Assembly (NCBI RefSeq): GCF_003319125.1
Contig: NZ_QOHG01000001.1
Location: forward strand, 248,001-312,000
Reading direction: 5' to 3'
DNA length: 64,000 bases
Source: Blastococcus sp. TF02A-26
GTDB taxonomy: Bacteria; Actinomycetota; Actinomycetes; Mycobacteriales; Geodermatophilaceae
Position numbers and translations under genes: made by a program. Under the pieces are notes generated by a model. It was not told the DNA's origin. It saw nothing but the letters and a program-made list of their open reading frames with translations, and did no database searches. Positions 19,136-27,546 of the stretch are shown one piece after another. Position 1 is the stretch's first letter; every line of letters begins with the position of its first letter.

Positions 19136-20042
19136 GGACCGTCGGGGACAATCGCCGATCGTGCTGCCTGCCGCCCCTGCCGATCCCGCCACCGCCGACG
19201 TCGGCCGCCTCGTGGTGCGCTGCCCCGACCGGCCCGGCATCGTCGCCGTCCTCTCCCGGCTGCTGGCCGACGTCGGGGCCAACATCACCGACTCGCAGCA
19301 GCACTCGTCCGACCCCACGGGCGGCACCTTCACCCTGCGCCTGGAGTTCGTCCTCGCCGACCTGGCGCAGCGCCGTCCGCAGCTGGAGGGGGCGCTGGAC
19401 CTGCTGGCCCGGCAGTGGGAGATGACCTGGCGGCTCACCGAGGCCGCGCACCGGCCGTCGATCGCCGTCTTCGTCAGCAGGACCGACCACGCGCTGCAGG
19501 AGCTGATCTACCGGGTGCGCGCCGGCGACCTGCGGGCCGACATCACCGCCGTCGTCTCCAACCACCCGGACCTGGAGCCGGTGGCCCGCGCGGCCGGGAT
19601 CCCCTTCCACCACGTGCCGGTCACGCCGGCGACCAAGGCCGAGGCAGAGGCGCGTGCCCTGGAGGTCGTCGGGGACGCCGACCTGGTGGTGCTCGCCCGC
19701 TACATGCAGATCGTGTCGGCGGACTTCTGCAGCCGGTTCCCCGAGCGGCTGATCAACATCCACCACAGCTTCCTGCCGGCCTTCGTCGGCGCGAACCCGT
19801 ACCAGGCGGCGCACGACCGCGGCGTGAAGCTCATCGGGGCGACCGCGCACTACGTGACCCCCGAGCTCGACGCCGGCCCGATCATCGAGCAGGAGGTCGC
19901 CCGGGTGGACCACCGCGCCACCGTCGAGGACATGCGCCGGGTCGGCCGCTACGTCGAGCGGCAGGTGCTCGCCCAGGCGGTCACCTGGCACGTCGAGGAC
20001 CGCGTCATCGTCGAGGGCGACCGGACGATCGTCTTCGCGTAG
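19128..20042 (+). CDS. purU: Formyltetrahydrofolate deformylase
   Basis: Hydrolyses 10-formyl-THF to formate and THF, 304 residues, cytosolic. An N-terminal ACT domain (residues about 24-105: VVRCPDRPGIVAVLSRLLADVGANI) is followed by a formyltransferase-like hydrolase domain (IAVFVSRTDHALQELI, LVVLARYMQIVSADF, INIHHSFLPAFVGANPY, GATAHYVTPELDAGPII), with the catalytic Asn-His-Asp set visible. ATG 19128 overlaps the LigD polymerase gene by eight bases; GTG 19161 after GGGGAC is an alternative start just before the ACT domain. It stops three bases from the convergent PAC2 gene, with no hairpin between. Confidence 0.93.
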   Translation: MPEDRRGQSPIVLPAAPADPATADVGRLVVRCPDRPGIVAVLSRLLADVGANITDSQQHSSDPTGGTFTLRLEFVLADLAQRRPQLEGALDLLARQWEMTWRLTEAAHRPSIAVFVSRTDHALQELIYRVRAGDLRADITAVVSNHPDLEPVARAAGIPFHHVPVTPATKAEAEARALEVVGDADLVVLARYMQIVSADFCSRFPERLINIHHSFLPAFVGANPYQAAHDRGVKLIGATAHYVTPELDAGPIIEQEVARVDHRATVEDMRRVGRYVERQVLAQAVTWHVEDRVIVEGDRTIVFA

Positions 20043-20045
20043 CGG

Positions 20046-21008
20046 TCAGTCCCCGCGGCGCTTGTCCTGCTCGGCGAGGAACCGCTCGAACTCGTCGGCG
20101 ATCTCCTCGCCGCTGGGCACCTCGCCGCGGGTGCCGAGCAGCCCGGTGTCGCCGTGGACGGCGGTGAACTCGTCGTACTGCTGCTCCAGCGCCGCGACGA
20201 CGGCGGTGTTCTCCGGCGAGCGGGCGATCTGCTCGTCGACCTCGGTGCGGTTGGCCTCGGCGGCCTCGCGCAGCGCGTCGGTCGGCAGGTGCAGCCCGGT
20301 CAGCCGCGACATGTGCTCCAGCAGCGTCAGGGACGCCGCCGGGTAGGTCGCCTGCGACAGGTAGTGCGGCACGTGGACGCCGAGCCCGTAGGCGTCGACC
20401 CCGGCCTCGCCCATGCGGAGCTCCAGCAGCGCGCCGATGCTCCCGGGGATGCGGACCTGCCCCCAGTAGACGGGGTAGCTCTCGATCAGCTGCCGCCGCG
20501 TGGCGTGCGCGGTCAGGGTCACCGGCCGGGTGTGCGGCACCGGCATGGGGATCGCGTGCAGGGCGACCACCGACGTGACCCCCAGCCGCTCGACCAGGTC
20601 CCGGACGGCGGCGACGAACCGCTCCCAGGCGAAGTCCGGCTCGGCGCCGTGCAGCAGCAGGAACGGCTCGCCGGCGTCGTCCTCCAGCGCGTACAGGACG
20701 ATCTCGGGCAGCGTGACGTCGGCGTAGCTGTCGCCGGTGAACGTCATCCGCGGCCGGTGCGCGCGGTAGTCGACCAGCGCGTCGGCGTCGAACCGGGCGA
20801 TCACCTCGTGCGGCAGGCTGGCCAGCAGGTGCGCGCCGGCCAGGGAGCCCGCCCGGGCCGCGTCGAAGTCGCCGGCCAGGTCGTGGACCAGCACCAGCCC
20901 GCGGCGGGCCCCGGCCGGGTCGGCGTGCTGGGCCAGCGCGCTCTCCCGCTCCAGGAACGGTCCGGCCGCGGGCAACAGCTCCACGAGGTCCTCAGGTCTG
21001 TGCGCCAC
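20046..21008 (-). CDS. PAC2 (proteasome assembly chaperone-like) family protein
   Basis: A 320-residue PAC2-family protein. Members resemble eukaryotic proteasome-assembly chaperone 2 and form barrel-like trimers; the actinobacterial role is unsettled, and actinobacteria do possess proteasomes. Seen here are LVLVHDLAGDFDAARAGSL, RMTFTGDSYADVTLPEIVLY, FLLLHGAEPDFAWERFV, HAIPMPVPHTRPVTLTAHAT and HVPHYLSQATYPAASLTLLE. The start is GTG 21008 behind GAGGAGGAG; an in-frame ATG at 21071 has no such site. It is convergent with purU and followed by an AI-2E-type permease on the same strand. Confidence 0.87.
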   Translation of the reverse strand: MAHRPEDLVELLPAAGPFLERESALAQHADPAGARRGLVLVHDLAGDFDAARAGSLAGAHLLASLPHEVIARFDADALVDYRAHRPRMTFTGDSYADVTLPEIVLYALEDDAGEPFLLLHGAEPDFAWERFVAAVRDLVERLGVTSVVALHAIPMPVPHTRPVTLTAHATRRQLIESYPVYWGQVRIPGSIGALLELRMGEAGVDAYGLGVHVPHYLSQATYPAASLTLLEHMSRLTGLHLPTDALREAAEANRTEVDEQIARSPENTAVVAALEQQYDEFTAVHGDTGLLGTRGEVPSGEEIADEFERFLAEQDKRRGD

Positions 21009-21083
21009 GTGGTGCTCCTCCTCGAACGACGTCACGACCACCAGCCGCGCGAGCGGTCCGGGCATTCCCACGATCGCGGGGGA

Positions 21084-22370
21084 TCACTCCCCGGCGTCCT
21101 CCTCGGGTGCCGGACCGCGGTCCGTGGGCGGGGCCACCGGCTCGGCGGTCATCCGGACGCCGGTCTCGTCGCCGGTGACCTGGGCCCGCATCCCGCCGTC
21201 GGTCACCTCGGGTGACTTCCCGTCGAGCTGGTCGCGGGTGTACCGGTAGGTGACGGCGATCAGCGCGGCCACCGGCACGCCGAGGAACGCCCCGGTGATG
21301 CCGGCCAGGCTGCTGCCGGCGGTCACGGCGAGGATGACCACCGCGGGGTGCAGGTTGAACCCGCGGCCCTGGATGATCGGCTGCAGCACGTTCCCCTCGA
21401 TCTGCTGCACGACCAGCACGATGACCAGCACGGCGATCGCGGTGCCGAAGCCCTGGTCCACCAGCGCGACGAGGACGGCGAAGGCGCCGGCCACGAACGC
21501 ACCGATGATCGGCACGAACGCGGCGAAGAACGTGATCACGGCCAGGGGCAGCACGAGCGGCACGTCGAGGACCCACAGGCCGATGCCGATGAAGAGCGCG
21601 TCGATGAAGCCGACGAACGCCTGCTGGCGGATGAACTCCGACAGCGTCGACCAGGCCTTGTCCGACAGGGCCGCGACGTGCGGTGCCGCCCGGCGGCTGG
21701 TCTGGGCGGCCAGCCACGGCACCCACCGCGGCCCGTCTTTGAGGAAGAAGAAGACGAGCACGAGCGCCAGGACCAGGTTGATCAGCGCGTTGCCGATCGC
21801 CGACGCACCGGTCGCGGCGTACCCGGCGATGTCGCCGGCACGGGACTGCAGCTCGTTGATCGCGTTGTCGACGGCGTCGCCGATCTGCGCCTCGTCGATG
21901 TTGAACGGCGGGCCCTGAAGCCACTCCTGGACGTCCTGCAGGCCCCCGCCCACCTGGTCGGCCAGGGTCTCCACCTGGTCGACGACCTGCGGGGCGATGA
22001 CGGCGATGACGCCGCCGAACACCCCGATGGCACCGAGCAGGACCGTCGCGGCGGCCAGCGCCGGCGGCCAGCCGTGCCGGCGCAGGAAGCGGGTCGGCGG
22101 CCAGAGCACGGTCGTGATCAGCAGGCCGAGCACGATGGGCAGCAGGACCACCCAGAGCATGCCGAGGACCTCGCCGAGCACGTACAGCGCCAGCACGATC
22201 AGCAGCAGCTCGGCCGAGAAGATGGCCAGCGTGCGGATGCCGCGCTGCAGCTTCGCGCCCCGCTCGTCCGAGGGCGCCGGAGCGGACGTCGCGGCCCCCG
22301 GGACGTCGGTGACGGTGGGCGCCGCTTCGGCGGACGGCGCACGTCGGGGCAGCAGCTTCATGCCCGTCAT
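21084..22370 (-). CDS. AI-2E (PerM/TqsA) family permease
   Basis: A 428-residue polytopic membrane protein with seven or eight transmembrane helices. Paired N-terminal helices (FSAELLLIVLALYVL, LWVVLLPIVLGLLITTVLWPP) come first, then a large periplasmic loop (residues about 140-210, acidic), then ALINLVLALVLVFFFLKDGPRW and the C-terminal group ending LAGITGAFLGVPVAALIAVTYRYT. The family moves small molecules or ions out of the cell; the substrate cannot be told. N- and C-terminal tails are charged and disordered. ATG 22370 and ATG 22361 are both possible starts. A second family member lies at 25307-26716. Confidence 0.87.
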   Translation of the reverse strand: MTGMKLLPRRAPSAEAAPTVTDVPGAATSAPAPSDERGAKLQRGIRTLAIFSAELLLIVLALYVLGEVLGMLWVVLLPIVLGLLITTVLWPPTRFLRRHGWPPALAAATVLLGAIGVFGGVIAVIAPQVVDQVETLADQVGGGLQDVQEWLQGPPFNIDEAQIGDAVDNAINELQSRAGDIAGYAATGASAIGNALINLVLALVLVFFFLKDGPRWVPWLAAQTSRRAAPHVAALSDKAWSTLSEFIRQQAFVGFIDALFIGIGLWVLDVPLVLPLAVITFFAAFVPIIGAFVAGAFAVLVALVDQGFGTAIAVLVIVLVVQQIEGNVLQPIIQGRGFNLHPAVVILAVTAGSSLAGITGAFLGVPVAALIAVTYRYTRDQLDGKSPEVTDGGMRAQVTGDETGVRMTAEPVAPPTDRGPAPEEDAGE

Positions 22371-22434
22371 CGCAGCACAGACGGCCCACCCGCACCGGAC
22401 GACGGGGCTGTGACGTCGCACTACCGTGACCTGC

Positions 22435-22902
22435 ATGCCCCGAGCCGCCACCGCCGACCGGGTCGAGCGCGACGCGCTGCTGACCTTCCTCCGCCCCCGC
22501 CACAAGGCCGTTCTGCTCACCCGCCGCGGCTCGGGAGGGCCGCAGCTGTCGCCGGTCACCTGCGGAGTGGACGCCGAGGGCCGGGTCGTGGTCTCCACCT
22601 ATCCCCAGCGCGCCAAGGTGGCCAACGCCCGCCGCGACCCCGCCGTCTCGCTGTGCGTCCTGTCCGACGACTGGGACGGGCCCTGGGTGCAGCTGGACGG
22701 GACGGCGGAGGTGCTGGACCTGCCCGAGGCGCTGGAGCCGCTCGTCGAGTACTTCCGGTCGATCAGCGGCGAGCACCCCGACTGGGACGAGTACCGGGCC
22801 GCGATGGCGAAGCAGGGCAAGTCGCTGCTGCGGATCACCGTCGACGCGTGGGGGCCGATCGCCACGGGCGGTTTCCCCGCCGAGGTGCTCGACAAGCTCT
22901 GA
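22435..22902 (+). CDS. PPOX-class F420-dependent oxidoreductase
   Basis: A 155-residue split-barrel flavin/deazaflavin-binding protein of the pyridoxamine-phosphate-oxidase-like superfamily. Segments AVLLTRRGSGGPQLSPVTCGVD, VVSTYPQRAKVANARRDPAVSL, and WVQLDGTAEVLDLPEA match the F420-dependent class. Such proteins reduce diverse small molecules with F420H2. TACCGT at 22422-22427 lies seven bases upstream of the ATG and no ribosome-binding site is present, so a leaderless start is likely. It is divergent from the AI-2E gene. Confidence 0.85.
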   Translation: MPRAATADRVERDALLTFLRPRHKAVLLTRRGSGGPQLSPVTCGVDAEGRVVVSTYPQRAKVANARRDPAVSLCVLSDDWDGPWVQLDGTAEVLDLPEALEPLVEYFRSISGEHPDWDEYRAAMAKQGKSLLRITVDAWGPIATGGFPAEVLDKL

Positions 22903-22924
22903 GGCCTGCCGCACGCTGCGCAGC

Positions 22925-23398
22925 GTGCCGTTCGTGCTCAGCGTCGCCGGCGAGGAGGACGTCGTCCTGGCCGACGCCGGGGGCGTCGTCGAGGCGGTGC
23001 TGCGCCTGGTGCGGGCGGGCCGGCGGCCGATCGGCGTCGGCGCGGGGCTCCTGAGCGGGGCCCCCGGCCGCGGTGGGCCGGCCGTGCTCGCCGCGTCCCG
23101 CGCTCTGGTGGTGGCCGCCCGCCGTCCCGGCCGGGTCGCCGTCCGCGGGCCGCAGCCGGCGGAGGCGCAGGACGCCGAGGCGGTGCTCTCCGCGCTCGCG
23201 GTCCTGGTGGCGCGCCGCAGCGCCGCGGCGTGGGCCGCGGTCGACCTGCTCGTCGCCGGCCGCACCCAGGCCGCGGCGGCCGCGGAGCTGGGCGTGAGCC
23301 GGCAGGCGGTGGGGCAGCGGCTGACCGCCGGCGGCTGGGACCTCGAGCGCGACCTGCGCCCCACCGCCACGCGCCTGCTGGCCCGCGCCGAGGCCTGA
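22925..23398 (+). CDS. Hypothetical protein with C-terminal HTH
   Basis: A 157-residue Ala/Val/Arg-rich protein. Residues 1-40 have a strand-helix start (FVLSVAGEEDVVLADAGGVV), the middle is helical, and the C-terminus has a plausible helix-turn-helix: RTQAAAAAELGVSRQAVGQRL, followed by GWDLERDLRPTA. It recalls SatD-like actinobacterial proteins, which I cannot confirm. GTG 22925 is 22 bases after the PPOX stop, so the two may be co-transcribed. Confidence 0.65.
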   Translation: MPFVLSVAGEEDVVLADAGGVVEAVLRLVRAGRRPIGVGAGLLSGAPGRGGPAVLAASRALVVAARRPGRVAVRGPQPAEAQDAEAVLSALAVLVARRSAAAWAAVDLLVAGRTQAAAAAELGVSRQAVGQRLTAGGWDLERDLRPTATRLLARAEA

Positions 23399-23478
23399 GT
23401 GGGGGCCGCCACCGAGCGGGGTGATCATCGGGCGGCGAGAATGGGCGGGTCCGTGTCCGGCCGCCCCCTGGAGGCCCC

Positions 23479-24039
23479 GTGTCCGAGCCCACTCCCACCG
23501 GGTCCGCCGCCTCCGGCGGGCTCCGCAACGCCGAGCTGCTCGGGATCTACGTCAACGACCACCTCGCGGCCGCGACCGGTGGGGTGGAGCTGGTCTCGCG
23601 GATGCTGTCGCGGCACAGCGGCACGCCGTACGAGCCGAAGCTCGAGCAGCTGCTCGACGAGCTGCGGGAGGAGCGGTCGGCGCACGTCGCCATGGCCGGT
23701 GCGCTGGGCATCCCGGTGCGCGCCTACAAGCAGCTGGGCACCTGGGTGGCCGAGAAGCTGTCGCGGGCCAAGCTCAACGGCCGGCTGTTCTCCCGCTCGC
23801 CGCTCAGCGACCTGGTCGAGTTCGAGTTCATCGCGACCGCCGTCCTGGCCAAGCGCGCCGGCTTCGAGACGCTGCTCGAACTCGCCGCCGTCGAGCCGCG
23901 CCTGGACCGCGCGCTGCTGGAGCGCCTGGTCGCCCAGGCCGACGACCAGCACAAGTGGCTGGCCGACGCTCGCCGGGAGGTCGCCGCGCGCGTCTTCGGC
24001 GGTGCCCCCGGGGCGGCCGACGCCGCCGCCGACACCTGA
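23479..24039 (+). CDS. Ferritin-like hypothetical protein
   Basis: A 186-residue all-helical protein. Residues about 20-180 look like a four-helix bundle: LGIYVNDHLAAATGGVELVSRM, YEPKLEQLLDELREERSAHVAMAG, EFEFIATAVLAKRAGFETLLEL, LVAQADDQHKWLADARREV. Several Glu/His pairs (ERSAH, DDQHKW) could be metal ligands as in ferritin-like di-iron proteins, but the full ligand set is not certain. GTG 23479 follows GGAGG. No functional context is given by neighbours. Confidence 0.7.
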   Translation: MSEPTPTGSAASGGLRNAELLGIYVNDHLAAATGGVELVSRMLSRHSGTPYEPKLEQLLDELREERSAHVAMAGALGIPVRAYKQLGTWVAEKLSRAKLNGRLFSRSPLSDLVEFEFIATAVLAKRAGFETLLELAAVEPRLDRALLERLVAQADDQHKWLADARREVAARVFGGAPGAADAAADT

Positions 24040-24075
24040 GCTGCCCGGACGTCGGGCGGCTGGTAGGCAGAGGGC

Positions 24076-24837
24076 ATGTGCCACGACACCGACAGCCGCC
24101 CGCCCGCTCCGCCGTCGGCCGGTGAGGTCGCCGAGCGGGGTCTGCTGACGCTGACCTCCGCGGACGGTACGGAGTTCGACGCCGCGTACGCCGCGCCCGC
24201 GGGCGAGGCCCGCGCCGGGGTGGTCGTGCTGCCGGACGTCCGGGGCCTGCACCCGTACTACGTGGCCCTGGCCGAGCGCTTCGCCGAGGCCGGGTTCCCC
24301 GCGGTGGCGGTCGACTACTACGCGCGCACCGCTGGCCGGGCCGGGCACGGGACGCGCGACCAGGACTTCGACTGGAAGACCCACATGGCGCAGGCCACCG
24401 CGGAGGGGATCGACGGCGACACCGCCGCGGCCGCCGCCTACCTGCGGGAGCGCACGCGGGCCGACCTCCCCGTCGTGACCGTGGGCTTCTGCTTCGGCGG
24501 CAGCAACGCCTGGCGGCAGGCAGAGGGTGCGCTGCCACTGGCGGGCACGGTCGGGTTCTACGGCCGACCGCAGATGGTGGGGGAGTCCGCCGGGAAGGCC
24601 CGCCTGCCCGTGCTGATGCTCATCGCGGGGGACGACGCCGCCACGCCCGTCGCCGACCAGCTCGAGCTGGCCGAGGCGATGCGCGCGGCCGGGGCGGAGG
24701 TGGAGACGGCCGTCTACGACGGGGCGCCGCACTCGTTCTTCGACCGCGCGGCCGACGAGTGGGCCGAGGCCTCGGCCGACGCCTGGCGCCGCATCCTGGC
24801 GCTGCTCGACCGGATCGCGCCGGACCGGGCGGCGTGA
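24076..24837 (+). CDS. Dienelactone hydrolase family protein
   Basis: An alpha/beta-hydrolase of 253 residues of the dienelactone hydrolase type. Core segments are AGVVVLPDVRGLHPYYVALAERFAEAG, the nucleophile elbow VGFCFGGSN (Cys nucleophile), GDDAATPVADQ (acid) and APHSFFDRAADE (His). Family members cleave dienelactones in chloroaromatic breakdown, but many have other ester substrates. The first residues contain a Cys and a Pro-rich tail before the hydrolase fold. Its stop overlaps the GTG of the ankyrin gene (GTGA), so the two are translationally coupled. Confidence 0.88.
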   Translation: MCHDTDSRPPAPPSAGEVAERGLLTLTSADGTEFDAAYAAPAGEARAGVVVLPDVRGLHPYYVALAERFAEAGFPAVAVDYYARTAGRAGHGTRDQDFDWKTHMAQATAEGIDGDTAAAAAYLRERTRADLPVVTVGFCFGGSNAWRQAEGALPLAGTVGFYGRPQMVGESAGKARLPVLMLIAGDDAATPVADQLELAEAMRAAGAEVETAVYDGAPHSFFDRAADEWAEASADAWRRILALLDRIAPDRAA

Positions 24838-25235
24838 CCTCGGCCGGGATCGACCCCGAGGTCCTCGAGCTGGCCCACCGGGTCTTCGACCTGGCCCGCG
24901 GCGGCGCGACCGAGGAGCTGGCGGCCTACGTGGATGCGGGGGTGCCCGCGAACCTGACCAACGACAAGGGCGACACGCTCCTGATCCTCGCGGCCTACCA
25001 CGCCCACGCGGAGACCGTCGCGGCCCTGCTCGCCCGCGGCGCCGACCACGCCCGGGTGAACGACCGGGGGCAGACGGCGCTGGCCGCCGCGGTCTTCCGG
25101 CAGTGCACCGACGCCGTCCGCGCCCTCCTCGACGCCGGTGCCGACCCCGACGGCGGCGGCCCGAGCGCCCGCGACACCGCCGCCTTCTTCGTGCTCCCGG
25201 AGATGACCGCGCTGTTGGAGGCTCCGAGGAGCTGA
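24834..25235 (+). CDS. Ankyrin-repeat protein
   Basis: A 133-residue protein made almost wholly of ankyrin repeats: an opening helix pair (residues about 8-40), then LLILAAYHAHAETVAALLARGAD, GQTALAAAVFRQCTDAVRALLDAGAD and a capping AFFVLPEMTALLEAP. It is cytosolic, a likely protein-binding module, coupled by GTGA overlap to the dienelactone hydrolase. Its sequence is strikingly close to the C-terminal domain of the acyltransferase at 28022-29653, including the shared stretches LLARGADH, VNDRGQTAL, GADPD and GGPSAR. Confidence 0.88.
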   Translation: MTSAGIDPEVLELAHRVFDLARGGATEELAAYVDAGVPANLTNDKGDTLLILAAYHAHAETVAALLARGADHARVNDRGQTALAAAVFRQCTDAVRALLDAGADPDGGGPSARDTAAFFVLPEMTALLEAPRS

Positions 25236-25306
25236 GCGCACGACCGGGGCGTGACACCCTGGGGCAGGGGCGCGGCGCTGGCCGCACGGGGGAGAGCGGA
25301 GAGCAG

Positions 25307-26716
25307 ATGGTGGCCCGATCGGAGCTGCCGGAGGGGGCGTCCGTCGCCGTCCCCGCCCGCCGGGCCGGCGACCCGACGTCCGACGCCGTGGAGCCCGACG
25401 GAGTCGTGGCGGTCGTCGAGGCCGTCGCGGCGCCCGAGGTCGCCGAGGAGGTCTCGGCGGAGGTCGCCAAGGCCGCCGAGGTGCAGGAGACCCGGGGCGC
25501 TCCAGAACCTCCCGGCGGACTGCCGCGCTGGCTGGTCCTGCTCGTCGGCGGCGCGGCCGCCACCATCGCGCTGAGTGGTGTCCGCACCCTGGCCTGGCTG
25601 ATCGGGCCGGTGCTGCTCGCGCTGGTCATCGTGGTCGCGCTGATGCCGGTGCAGCGGTGGCTGCTGCGGCACGGCTGCCCGCGGTGGATCAGCGCCACGG
25701 TGCTGCTGCTGCTGGTGTGGTCGATCCTGCTGTCGTTCGTGGCGCTGCTGGTCGTCTCCGTCGCCCAGCTGGCGGACCTGTTGCCCGACTACGCCCCCGA
25801 GTTCAACGCCCTGCTGCAGTCGGTGCAGGACGACCTCAACGACGCCGGCGTGGTGTCCGGCCAGATCAGCGATCTGGTCTCGGAGATCGACTACGGCCAG
25901 CTGGTCGGCGTCGCCACCGGCCTGCTCTCCAGCCTCACCGAGGCCGCCTCCACCCTGCTGCTGCTGCTCTCGGCCCTGGTCTTCCTCGCCATCGAGTCCG
26001 GCGGCTTCGGTCGGCGCCTGGCGCTGATCGCCGCCGAGCGCCCGCACCTGCTCATCGCGATGGGGCTGTTCGCCCGCGGCACCCGCAGCTACCTGCTGGT
26101 CAGCACCGTGTTCGGGTTCTTCGTGGCGGTCGGGGACACGATCGCCCTCGCGATCATCGGCGTGCCGCTGCCGCTGCTGTGGGGCCTGCTCTCGTTCATC
26201 ACCAACTACGTGCCCAACATCGGCTTCGTGCTCGGGCTGCTGCCACCGGCCCTGCTGGCGCTGCTGGACGGCGGCTGGTCGGACATGTGGGCCGTCGTCA
26301 TCGTCTACTCGGTGCTGAACTTCGTCATCCAGACGCTGATCCAGCCCCGCTTCGTCGGTGACTCCGTCGGGCTGTCCATGACCGTCACGTTCGTGGCCCT
26401 GCTGTTCTGGGGCTGGGCGCTGGGCGCGCTGGGCGCGCTGCTGGCGATCCCGTTGACCCTGCTGGTCAAGGCGTTGCTCGTGGACGTCGACCCGCGCGGC
26501 CACTGGCTGGACGCACTGCTGCGCGAGGAACCCCGGGCGCCGCGGACCAGCCGGGCCCGCCAGCGCGCCCAGGCCCGTCGCGCGGCCCTCGCGTCGGTCC
26601 GCGCGCTGCACGTGCCCCGGCCGCACGTCCCGCGTCCGCACCGCCGTTCGCAGAGCGCCGGCGTCGGTGCCGGACCCGATGTCGAGGCCGGCGTCCAGGG
26701 CGCTGACCAGGACTGA
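25307..26716 (+). CDS. AI-2E family permease with long disordered tails
   Basis: A 469-residue membrane protein of the AI-2E/PerM family. An acidic, Val/Ala/Glu-rich tail (residues 1-65) precedes helices WLVLLVGGAAATIAL, LIGPVLLALVIVVALMPVQ, and WISATVLLLLVWSILLSFVAL; an acidic periplasmic loop follows, then TLLLLLSALVFLAIESG and the conserved LLWGLLSFITNYVPNIGFVLGLLPP and GWALGALGALLAIPLTLL. The C-terminus is an Arg-rich basic tail. ATG 25307 follows GGAGAG. Substrate unknown. Confidence 0.87.
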   Translation: MVARSELPEGASVAVPARRAGDPTSDAVEPDGVVAVVEAVAAPEVAEEVSAEVAKAAEVQETRGAPEPPGGLPRWLVLLVGGAAATIALSGVRTLAWLIGPVLLALVIVVALMPVQRWLLRHGCPRWISATVLLLLVWSILLSFVALLVVSVAQLADLLPDYAPEFNALLQSVQDDLNDAGVVSGQISDLVSEIDYGQLVGVATGLLSSLTEAASTLLLLLSALVFLAIESGGFGRRLALIAAERPHLLIAMGLFARGTRSYLLVSTVFGFFVAVGDTIALAIIGVPLPLLWGLLSFITNYVPNIGFVLGLLPPALLALLDGGWSDMWAVVIVYSVLNFVIQTLIQPRFVGDSVGLSMTVTFVALLFWGWALGALGALLAIPLTLLVKALLVDVDPRGHWLDALLREEPRAPRTSRARQRAQARRAALASVRALHVPRPHVPRPHRRSQSAGVGAGPDVEAGVQGADQD

Positions 26717-26769
26717 TCCGGAATGCGGCCGCTCCTGCCGGCGTTGTCCAGACGTCGAGAGGAGCACCC

Positions 26770-27033
26770 ATGAAGGGCGATCGGGTCGAGGTCGTGATCG
26801 ACGCCGGCGGCATTACCCGCACGTACGAGATCGAGGCCACCCGGGCGGGCCGCCGGGTGGACGTGACCCACGGCCGCGGCGTCGTGGAGGTCACCGAGAG
26901 CACCCGCGGCGGCACCCCGGTGCGCACCGCGCGGTTCATGGCCGGCCGGGTCCTGGCCCTGGTCGAGCACCCGGCCCCGCGGCCGGCGCTTGAGGACGAC
27001 GCCGCGGTGACCCGGCTGCGGAGGAGCGCCTGA
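26770..27033 (+). CDS. Small hypothetical protein (87 aa)
   Basis: An 87-residue basic, beta-rich protein: repeated strand-like segments VEVVIDAGGITRTYEIEATR, RRVDVTHGRGVVEVTE and TPVRTARFMAGRVLALVEH. I do not recognise the family. ATG 26770 lies behind GAGAGGAG with good spacing, which supports it as a real gene. It is followed closely by a P-loop protein and may be in the same transcript. Confidence 0.65.
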   Translation: MKGDRVEVVIDAGGITRTYEIEATRAGRRVDVTHGRGVVEVTESTRGGTPVRTARFMAGRVLALVEHPAPRPALEDDAAVTRLRRSA

Positions 27034-27056
27034 GCGGACCGGCCCAGGAGCTGGTC

Positions 27057-27506
27057 GTGATGGTCGGCCTCCAGGGTGCCGGCAAGACCACCTGGGTGGC
27101 CGGCCACCTGGCCGGCACGCACGAGGTGGTCAGCAAGGACCGGTGGCCCAGGGCCCGCCGGCGCGAGGCGCGCCAGCAGCGGGTGGTCGCCGAACTGCTG
27201 TCCGCCGGCCGCAGCGTGGTGGTCGACAACACCAACCCGTCCCCGGCCGAGCGCGAGCCCCTCGTGGCCGCGGCCCGCGCCGCCGGCGTGCCCGTCCGCG
27301 CCGTGTGGGTGGACACCCCGCCGAGCGTCGCGGCGGACCGGAACGCCGCCCGCACGGGGACGGCCCGGGTCCCCGAGGTCGGCCTCGCCGCCACCCGCGC
27401 ACGCTTCGCGCCGCCGACCGCGGCGGAGGGGTTCGACCGGGTGGACGTCGTCCGACACGCCCCCGACCGGGGTGCGCCCGCGTCGCCGCGGGGGCCGGTG
27501 CGGTAG
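27057..27506 (+). CDS. P-loop kinase-like ATP-binding protein
   Basis: A 149-residue AAA/polynucleotide-kinase-like protein. The Walker A motif GLQGAGKTTW is at residues 4-13; SKDRW, VVVDNTNPSPAERE and VRAVWVDTPPSVAADRN match the family of small nucleic-acid or nucleotide kinases with the lid NTNP motif, as in T4 polynucleotide-kinase-type phosphotransferases. A Pro/Arg-rich tail follows. GTG 27057 follows CAGGAG; the in-frame sequence upstream (SGPAQEL) also looks coding but has only CTG as a start. Confidence 0.82.
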   Translation: MMVGLQGAGKTTWVAGHLAGTHEVVSKDRWPRARRREARQQRVVAELLSAGRSVVVDNTNPSPAEREPLVAAARAAGVPVRAVWVDTPPSVAADRNAARTGTARVPEVGLAATRARFAPPTAAEGFDRVDVVRHAPDRGAPASPRGPVR

Positions 27507-27546
27507 ACACATGGGGCCGCGTCCCCGTCCTGGAGGTCCCCGCCCC

